This document shows positions 58,301 through 64,000 of a stretch of 64,000 nt of DNA, piece after piece. The notes under the pieces were generated by a model. That model saw nothing but the letters and a program-made list of their open reading frames with translations, made no database searches and was not told where the DNA came from. The stretch comes from a bacterium (GTDB taxonomy: Bacteria; Actinomycetota; Thermoleophilia; Solirubrobacterales; Solirubrobacteraceae): NCBI GenBank assembly GCA_021323635.1, contig JAJPKQ010000022.1, positions 1 through 64,000 on the forward strand. Reading direction: 5' to 3'. A program made the translations under genes and the position numbers. Every line of letters starts with the position of its first letter. Position 1 is the stretch's first letter.

Positions 58301-59103
58301 CGCTGCGCGGCCCAGACTACATGGTGATCGAGAACCGCAGCGAAGCGGCGACCGACATCCTGCTTGCCGATCCTGCCGCCGGCAGCTGGCAGATCCAACC
58401 GGCGCTCGGCTCCTCGGTCACGAGCCTTGCCATCGCCCGCTACTACGGGCCGCCGAGCGCCAGCGGGCACGTGCGAAAGGCGCCCCACGGCCGCCGGCTG
58501 CTACGCGCCACATACCACCTGCAGCCGGGCGAGACGATGGCCCTCTACGAACGCGGCAGCGAAGTGGCGCGCACCCTGCGCGCGCACGTCGCAGGGGCCG
58601 CGTGCTCGAGCAGCAAGCGCGGCCGCCGCGGCCACAGGGCGCCAGCCGGTGCACGCTGCCTGCGCGTCGCCTTCTCGCCCACCTTCGGACCGGGCGGCGA
58701 GCGCTCGATCGTCGCCGTGGTCAGCCGCGGGGGGATCCCGCAGCGCACGATCACGATCGCGCGCTTCCACGTGCCAGCGCCACGGGCGCTCTCGCGCCCG
58801 CGCCTGCAGCTGCTGCGCACGCGCAAGGGCGTGCTGCTTGCCTGGTCGCATCTGGCGGGCGCTGCGCGCTACACGATCTCGGTGCGCACCTCCAGCCGCA
58901 AGAAGCTCGGCTTCAACCCGCCCGCGCGCTGCGGTGCGCTGCTGCTGCGGGGCATCGCCCGCAAGGAGATGGTTACCGCGAGCGTCGGCGGTGTGCGGCG
59001 CAACCTGGAAGCCGGCCCCGCGCGCAAGCTCCTGCTGCGCTCAAAGCGCAAGCGCGCCGGTGTGCGGCGGCTGCGCCACGGGCGGATCTGCCGCGCCGGA
59101 TAG
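55378..59103 (+). CDS. Large secreted protein with PKD/Ig-like repeats
   Basis: Signal peptide LLAALATSTGLLLGLGAPAALA; EWHFGDGSEPALEHV..HEFSTPGKSYTAEV; repeated PYVGEPVTFTA / PYVGETVTFSA modules; Arg-rich C-terminus. Confidence 0.78.
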   Translation: MMEQLHTGGGTSRRAQGRRLLAALATSTGLLLGLGAPAALASQLAVEIVKPGKSPSGEPLPGEGAEGKATVPAHEKVPFKIEFTDVLENPEPCPPCTSEATVEWHFGDGSEPALEHVTVNANPNETYYAETTHEFSTPGKSYTAEVLVKVPYGGESTERITIETGAALLTSLAASQYFPYVGEPVTFTAKQELNDYKPPLSYHFLLNGNPVQEVTIDEGAPAPGTYEQTFTSTGAQTVAVKASAEASTEAKRLETEAATTVDVVPHLGGAVTVSPPNPYVGETVTFSALAEGGEPPYTYSGWLLDGGPFPGAGTATAPEGTRASEQAKFTTTGTHTVTLGVSDSSRPKRSESLTASVSVDQPLVASITPAGEAYDENRPLSFEAHVAGGTPPYEERWRLFPIGYPEYTTAAGAGATFSHTFNSHFESSGAYGLVLSANDSDGHITTIEKRILAQPCIPTVEFGLIQLASKTGCLQQSTGAEGVKRWSTETEVLLNGIPLQPIAGHPLVLEAPSSAHPGGLLEVGNVNLTIVGTELDFALLHEKPLKWELPKGEKGEEKSLVTLSVPAGLKLLGLSVGGSIGVKLGYGTDGEHFATFPLTIELPKIFKSGPNKEAGGLTSEAALSVGVSASGLAAVHFKGLRVELNEAWLGKLQIKDLCLAFIPGGSEAISECAKPSVGGKEFIECQNTSTTADRWSGTAVVVLPTTSKTEIGLFGGLVGSQIAYLGGFVETNPGLPIVDDVFLDRVGIGVCINPPPFKLKGEVGVDAMPVGSKPTLKVDGYFQYTNSYTDSEGHEHPWSVELGGSVAVYEKEIGGGDVVVNSTGELEFALHAELELYSVVSINGHVDGWIEPTEKLFNINGGIEACLLGACIGADGEVSSTGIAGCGKILGLEAGFGYRWGSGHVSTFDGCSFGEYEATKASLADFAPNLTRTLAIAPHTKAIALRVGGLGGPPGITLRGPGGQTIVIPAGASKALRGPDYMVIENRSEAATDILLADPAAGSWQIQPALGSSVTSLAIARYYGPPSASGHVRKAPHGRRLLRATYHLQPGETMALYERGSEVARTLRAHVAGAACSSSKRGRRGHRAPAGARCLRVAFSPTFGPGGERSIVAVVSRGGIPQRTITIARFHVPAPRALSRPRLQLLRTRKGVLLAWSHLAGAARYTISVRTSSRKKLGFNPPARCGALLLRGIARKEMVTASVGGVRRNLEAGPARKLLLRSKRKRAGVRRLRHGRICRAG

Positions 59104-59182
59104 GGCCAGCTGCGGCGCGCGGCAAGTGCCGATGCGCCTACGGACGTCCTGCTGCCTCCGACGCTTGAGCGCCGCCGGAGGT

Positions 59183-59209
59183 GGTCACACTTTCCCCTGC
59201 TACGTCGTC
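59183..59209 (+). promoter_or_regulatory. Putative ECF41-type promoter
   Basis: GGTCACA - 16 nt - CGTC ending 8 nt before the ATG at 59218. Confidence 0.55.
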
Positions 59210-59217
59210 CTTGGGAC

Positions 59218-60531
59218 ATGATCAGCAAACGGATACTCATCGTGGGCGGCGGGATGGCGGGCGTGCGGGCGGCGATCGGAGCGGCTAGAAGCCTGCGCAG
59301 CGCTGGCGGGCAGATGGAGCTCACCATCGAGCTGATCAGCCCTTCGCCCTGGATGGTCGTGCGCCCGCGCCTCTATGAGGCTGACCTTGCCGGCGTCCGG
59401 GTGCCGCTGGATCCCCTGCTGGCGTCGATTGGCGTCAGGCTGCGGCGCGGACACGTCGCGGAGATCGACGCGAGAGCGCGCACCGTCCGACTCGCGGAGC
59501 GCGCTGAGCCGATCCACTACAACCAGCTTGTGCTGAGCGCGGGCAGCCGCCTTCAACATCCGTGGCAGGAGCTGGTGCACACGGTTGACACCTACTCTGA
59601 GGCGCTCGCGCTTCACGAGCGCATAGCCGAGCTTGCAGCAAGGCCGGGTGCGCAGATGAGCGCGGTGGTCGTTGGGGGCGGCTTCACGGGCATCGAGGTC
59701 GCCGCGGAGCTGAGCGGGATGCTCGAGCAGGTCGCGCCCGGCCGCCAGCGCGGCCCGATCACGCTGATCGAGCGCGCGCCGAGCGTCGCGCCTGAGTTCG
59801 GCCCGCATGCACGCGCGCTGATCGAGCGCGCGCTGCGCTCGCTCGGCGTCGAGCTGAGGACAGGCGCGGCGGTGCGCGAGGTGCGTGAGGACGGCGTCGT
59901 CCTTGCCGATCGGGCGTCGGTCGATGGCGAGCTCGTCGTGTGGGCGAGCGGGCCGCGCGCATCGGAGCTCACGGAGCAGGTTGCAGGGGCGCGCGATCCG
60001 CTCGGTCGCCTGATCGTCGATTGCGATCTGGCCAGCCAATCAGAGGGGGTATGGGCAGCCGGTGACAGCGCCTGCGCACGCGCCGACCGTCAGCACACCG
60101 CGCTGATGTCCTGCCAGCATGCGCTCGCTCAGGGCGCCGTCGCGGGCGCAAACGCCGTCTCCCTCGCGCTCGGGCGGCGCCCGCAGCGCTACCGGCAGCC
60201 TCTTTACCTCACCTGCCTCGATCTCGGCCCTGCGGGCGCCCTGTTGACATGCGGCTTTGAGCGCAACCGGGTGCTCGCCCACGGCGCAGAGGCAAAGCAC
60301 TTCAAGCGCTACATCAACCGCTCCCTGATCTACCCGCCGGCGGATGCGCAAGCGGCTGCGATCCTCGCCCTCGGCAGACGCGCGCGCGGGCGGCGCAGCG
60401 CCGCCCGGCTGAGTGGGCTTGCGCTGCGCAGCGGGCGCGTAAGAGCGATCGTGTGCGACAGAGCAGAGGATCGTGCGGCGCAGTTCGCCGAAATCGCCGA
60501 TCAGCTGCTCGGGCGCGAGGCGGCTCTGTGA
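59218..60531 (+). CDS. NAD(P)/FAD-dependent oxidoreductase (NDH-2-like)
   Basis: ILIVGGGMAGVRAAIGAARSL, AVVVGGGFTGIEVAAELSGML, GVWAAGDSACAR. Confidence 0.87.
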   Translation: MISKRILIVGGGMAGVRAAIGAARSLRSAGGQMELTIELISPSPWMVVRPRLYEADLAGVRVPLDPLLASIGVRLRRGHVAEIDARARTVRLAERAEPIHYNQLVLSAGSRLQHPWQELVHTVDTYSEALALHERIAELAARPGAQMSAVVVGGGFTGIEVAAELSGMLEQVAPGRQRGPITLIERAPSVAPEFGPHARALIERALRSLGVELRTGAAVREVREDGVVLADRASVDGELVVWASGPRASELTEQVAGARDPLGRLIVDCDLASQSEGVWAAGDSACARADRQHTALMSCQHALAQGAVAGANAVSLALGRRPQRYRQPLYLTCLDLGPAGALLTCGFERNRVLAHGAEAKHFKRYINRSLIYPPADAQAAAILALGRRARGRRSAARLSGLALRSGRVRAIVCDRAEDRAAQFAEIADQLLGREAAL

Positions 60532-61442
60532 GCGACCGAGCGGCGCTTGCAGCGCGCTTCGAGCGCGAGCGCGCACACCTGCAGCGGGTCGCCTATGCGC
60601 TGCTCGGCTCGCTGAGCGAGGCGGAGGACGTCGTCCAGGAGGCATGGCTGCGCCTCGAGCGCGTGCGCGATGCTGCTGCGATCGGCGACCTGCGCGCGTG
60701 GCTGACACGGACGGTCGCGCGCCTTGCGCTCGACGTGCTTGGCAGCGCGCGCAGAAGACGCGAGCAATACGTCGGCCCCTGGCTGCCTGAGCCGCTCATC
60801 GGCCGTGCGGAGCCGGTGGCGGCCGGCTCTGGGGGCGCGCTCGCGCAGGACCCGGCCGATCGGGTCACCCTCGACGAGTCGATCTCGATGGCGCTTCTGA
60901 TCGTGCTCGAGCGCCTGACCCCGGCCGAGCGTGTGGCCTTCGTGCTCCATGACATCTTCGGGCTGACCTTTGAGCAGGTTGCGGAGGTGAGCGGTCGCAG
61001 CGCTCCTGCCGCGCGCAAGCTCGCGCAGCGCGCGCGTCGCCACGTGGAGACGGGCCGCCCGCGCAAGCCCGCCTCCGCGCCCCAGCAGCGCGAGCTTGCC
61101 CTGGCCTTCGCTACGGCATGCAACGAGGGCGACCTCGAGCGGCTGATGGCGCTGCTCGATCCGGAGGTCGTATGGCGGACTGACGGCGGCGGGGTCGTGG
61201 GCGCAGCGCGCAAGGTCCACCGTGGCGCGCAGCGGGTGGCGCGCGCAATGATCGCGCTGGCTGCGCGCGGCAACGCCAGCGCTGCCCGGCTGGCGGAGGT
61301 CAACGGCGCGCTTGGCCTGCTGACGCGCGGTGAGGACGGCGTGCTGAGCGTCATCTCGCTGACGATCGACGCCGACCGGATCATTGCGATCGACATCATC
61401 CGCAACCCCGACAAGCTGCGGCTGCCCTCGAGCCTGCTGTGA
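60528..61442 (+). CDS. ECF41/SigJ-type sigma factor with fused SnoaL-like C-terminal domain
   Basis: LGSLSEAEDVVQEAWLRLERV, HDIFGLTFEQVAEVSGRSAPAARKLAQRAR, DGGGVVGAARKVHRG and terminal NPDKLRLP; GTGA overlap. Confidence 0.9.
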   Translation: MSDRAALAARFERERAHLQRVAYALLGSLSEAEDVVQEAWLRLERVRDAAAIGDLRAWLTRTVARLALDVLGSARRRREQYVGPWLPEPLIGRAEPVAAGSGGALAQDPADRVTLDESISMALLIVLERLTPAERVAFVLHDIFGLTFEQVAEVSGRSAPAARKLAQRARRHVETGRPRKPASAPQQRELALAFATACNEGDLERLMALLDPEVVWRTDGGGVVGAARKVHRGAQRVARAMIALAARGNASAARLAEVNGALGLLTRGEDGVLSVISLTIDADRIIAIDIIRNPDKLRLPSSLL

Positions 61443-61454
61443 GCGAAGCGGCGC

Positions 61455-62129
61455 TCATCGGGGCTCAAGCTGCCAGTGGCGGACGACCGCGGCGTCGCGC
61501 TCGCCTGCCTTCATCCGCGCCCGGTCGCTCGCATCGGCGGCCTGGATCGGGGTCAGCGCAAAGCGGCTGACCGTCCGTTGGGCGCCCGCCTGGTCGGTGT
61601 AGTGCAGCTCGATGCGAATCGGCTCTTGGGAGGAGATCGCGCGTGCAACCTCACCGTGGCGCTCCTCCTCTGCATCGCGCAGCGCGCCCTGCCAGAGCCC
61701 GACGTCGCCGGGCGGGATGTAGAGGTCGCGCCGCTGGGCGCGCAGCTGCTCGAGCGGCGCGTGCTCGCGCTCACCGCCGGCCCCGGCCGCGCATGCATGC
61801 CAGCCGGTCAGCACCGCGATCCCCGAGCCGATGTTGCGCAGGCTGAGCGCAAGGTATACGACGCCGTCCCTGTGCAGGGCGACGCCTGCTCCGCCCGGCA
61901 CGGAGACCCATTGGCCGTCGCCGAACATGATGCGCTGCGCAGCGTCCTGCGTGCGCGAGTGCATGAGCAGCGCGCGGCGCTGGTCGCGCAATGCCTGCTC
62001 GGCGATCCGTGCGCTGCGGTTTGCCGAGCGCACGCTTGCAAAGGTGGCGATCGCCAGGACGAGGGTCCCGAGCGCAGTCGCAAGCGAGGCGATCGTCGAC
62101 CAAGCGCTCGCGCTGAGGGCGAGGGTCAT
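61455..62129 (-). CDS. Hypothetical single-TM protein
   Basis: MTLALSASAWSTIASLATALGTLVLAIATFASVRSANRSARIAEQALRDQRRALLM. Confidence 0.65.
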   Translation of the reverse strand: MTLALSASAWSTIASLATALGTLVLAIATFASVRSANRSARIAEQALRDQRRALLMHSRTQDAAQRIMFGDGQWVSVPGGAGVALHRDGVVYLALSLRNIGSGIAVLTGWHACAAGAGGEREHAPLEQLRAQRRDLYIPPGDVGLWQGALRDAEEERHGEVARAISSQEPIRIELHYTDQAGAQRTVSRFALTPIQAADASDRARMKAGERDAAVVRHWQLEPR

Positions 62130-62214
62130 GGCATCAGATCCTAAGTGGCGGACCACGCCGAGGGCCCCTGCTCTGCTCGGGTGCCATCGATGCTGCTCAG
62201 CTAGGATCGCTGCC

Positions 62215-62430
62215 GTGCGCAGAGTGATCGTGGAATGCACGCGCGGCGGGCGCTACTCGACGATCTGGCTGCCGTTCGGGTCGCTGAAGGCGATCCGGCT
62301 CGGTCGCACGCGCATCCAGTACTGCCCGATACACCGTCGCTTTGAGCGCGTGCGCAAGGTCGATCCACGCTCGCTCTCCCGGCGGGCGCGCCGCCGTGCC
62401 CAGGCGCTGCGCGACCTGCCGATCCCCTGA
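62215..62430 (+). CDS. Small basic Cys/His-containing protein (about 71 aa)
   Basis: GTG start; VRRVIVECTRGGRYSTIWLPFGSLKAIRLGRTRIQYCPIHRRFERVRKVDPRSLSRRARRRAQALRDLPIP. Confidence 0.5.
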   Translation: MRRVIVECTRGGRYSTIWLPFGSLKAIRLGRTRIQYCPIHRRFERVRKVDPRSLSRRARRRAQALRDLPIP

Positions 62431-62627
62431 GCGGGGGCCGCCCGCCTCGCATCGCCGCCGGCCTCGCGGCGCTCTCCACCCGTGTCCGGAACCCCGGAGC
62501 GATCGTTCGGGGCTATGCTCGCTTCATGGCCATCAAGCGGCCTATGCGCCCTTGCATCAGCGCTGCAGGCAGAGCGGCCCGGCGGTTGGGTGTCGGGAGA
62601 GGGAGCCGCGCGGGCGGGAGCTGAGCG

Positions 62628-63386
62628 GTGGGCGAGGAGCAGACAGTTCGCGTGATCGTGGAGCGCCGGCGCCGCCGCAGCGGGGTCGGCAAGGCGCTCC
62701 TCGCGATCCTCGTCGTCGCCTTCGCCGTCCACTACTGGTACGTCTCGCTGGCGCTGCTTGGCACCGCCGCACTCAGCGGGCTGCTGGTGCGCTCGCGAGG
62801 CTCCAAGCGGCGTGGGATCGCAGCGAGCGGACCGCAGGATCCGTGGCTGAACGAGGTGGCGGTCGCGCTTGCGGAGCTTGACCTGAGCGAGGTCGCGCGC
62901 AATACCGGCGCGCAGCTCGGGGGAGCGCCGGTGGAAGGCGACATCGGCCTCTCCGACCAGCGGATGACGATCTACGCCAACCTCTTTGCCAGCGACGCCC
63001 TCGCCCGGCAGGCGGAGATGGGCCTGCGCGCGCAGCCCCAGGTGCGCCAGTCAAGCGCGAACGGCCGCACCGCAATCGTCGCGGATGGGCGCATCCTCTA
63101 TGTGGCAAGCGCCAAGTCCGGCGTGGTGGACGAGTTTCGGCTCGAGGAAGTCAGGCGTGCGGTCGACCAGATCGCCCTGCCGCCCGCGCTCGCGAATCAA
63201 TCTGCCGCCCGCGCTCGCCCGCTCGGCGCCGCAGCGGCGCCCGCGCTCGCCGAAGCTCACCAGCAGCCCGCGGTCGCTCCTGACGCGCTCGAGCAGCTGC
63301 ATCGCCTCGGCGAGCTGAGGGAGCGTGGGCTGCTTACCGAGGAGGAGTTCGCCGCCAAGAAGGCTGAGCTGTTGCGACGCATCTGA
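62628..63386 (+). CDS. Membrane protein with C-terminal SHOCT domain
   Basis: TM segment near N-terminus; C-terminus LEQLHRLGELRERGLLTEEEFAAKKAELLRRI. Confidence 0.72.
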   Translation: MGEEQTVRVIVERRRRRSGVGKALLAILVVAFAVHYWYVSLALLGTAALSGLLVRSRGSKRRGIAASGPQDPWLNEVAVALAELDLSEVARNTGAQLGGAPVEGDIGLSDQRMTIYANLFASDALARQAEMGLRAQPQVRQSSANGRTAIVADGRILYVASAKSGVVDEFRLEEVRRAVDQIALPPALANQSAARARPLGAAAAPALAEAHQQPAVAPDALEQLHRLGELRERGLLTEEEFAAKKAELLRRI

Positions 63387-63421
63387 GCGCGCGCGGCGGG
63401 CTGCTGAGGCGTTATCGCCGC

Positions 63422-64000
63422 CTATCCCGCGATCGCCGGCGCCTCGGGGAGGTGGGAGAGCGCCTCGCGCAGCTGCGACTCGGAGAGCTCGAGGTCCGCG
63501 AGCTCGCCGGCGCGATAGGCCTGATAGGCGGACATGTCGAAGTGCCCGTGACCGGAGAGGCCGATCAGGATCACCGGTGCCTCCCCCGCCTCCTTTGCGG
63601 CCTCTGCAAGGTCGAATGCCGCGCGCAGCGCGTGCGCGGCCTCCGGGGCTGGGATGATGCCCTCGGCGCGTGCAAAGGCGATCGCCGCCGCAAACGCATC
63701 GGATTGGCGGATCGCGCTCGCCTCGACGATGCCCTCGTGCACGAGCTGGCAGAGGCTTGGCGCGTCGCCGTGATAGCGCAGCCCGCCTGCGTGCAGCGGC
63801 GGCGGGATGAAGTCGTGCCCGAGCGTATACATCGGCATCAGCGGCGTCATCCCCGCCGAGTCGCCGAAGTCATAGCGGTACTCGCCGCGGGTCAGCGTCG
63901 GGCAGGCTGAGGGCTCTGCGGCGATGTAGCGGGTGCTGCTCCCGGCGCGCATGTCGCGGCGGATGAAGGGGTAGGCGAGCCCTGCAAAGTTGGAGCCGCC
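63422..64000 (-). CDS. TrpB2-like tryptophan synthase beta subunit, C-terminal part (runs off window end)
   Basis: [84 protein letters not shown]. Confidence 0.85.
   Translation of the reverse strand, partial: GGSNFAGLAYPFIRRDMRAGSSTRYIAAEPSACPTLTRGEYRYDFGDSAGMTPLMPMYTLGHDFIPPPLHAGGLRYHGDAPSLCQLVHEGIVEASAIRQSDAFAAAIAFARAEGIIPAPEAAHALRAAFDLAEAAKEAGEAPVILIGLSGHGHFDMSAYQAYRAGELADLELSESQLREALSHLPEAPAIAG

Overview
High-GC actinobacterial chromosome window. Gene content suggests Thermoleophilia/Solirubrobacterales, but this is inferred and no rRNA is present. It is densely coding with no rRNA, tRNA, CRISPR array or intact mobile element recognised. Main blocks: (1) prephenate dehydratase 5' end; (2) a cell-wall/phospho-signalling operon (STPK, FhaA, FhaB, PP2C, PBP2-type transpeptidase, PASTA kinase PknB, Ddl) with no rodA/ftsW gene between pstP and the PBP gene; (3) UppP and DedA; (4) a Wzx/Wzy-type exopolysaccharide cluster (about 14.2-27.2 kb) with embedded LytR_C and phosphosulfolactate synthase (ComA-like) genes; (5) hydrolase, SDR, haloalkane-dehalogenase-like, WYL regulator, VOC, PspC-kinase/LuxR pair and an ABC transporter; (6) thiC with a TPP riboswitch, then MFS, pgi, MFS and an HTH regulator; (7) a Pls (epsilon-poly-lysine synthetase)-like single-module membrane NRPS overlapping its own phosphopantetheinyl transferase, with a lysine-like adenylation code; (8) a divergent BVMO / P450-TetR module with two operator-like repeats; (9) a giant PKD-type secreted protein; (10) an oxidoreductase-ECF41 sigma operon with a matching promoter motif; (11) a partial TrpB2-like gene. 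The most unexpected signal cuts across genes: glutamate is encoded almost only by GAG in cytoplasmic domains and mostly by GAA in extracytoplasmic domains, with the switch falling at the transmembrane segment inside single genes. All calls come from reading the sequence by eye; no searches were run.
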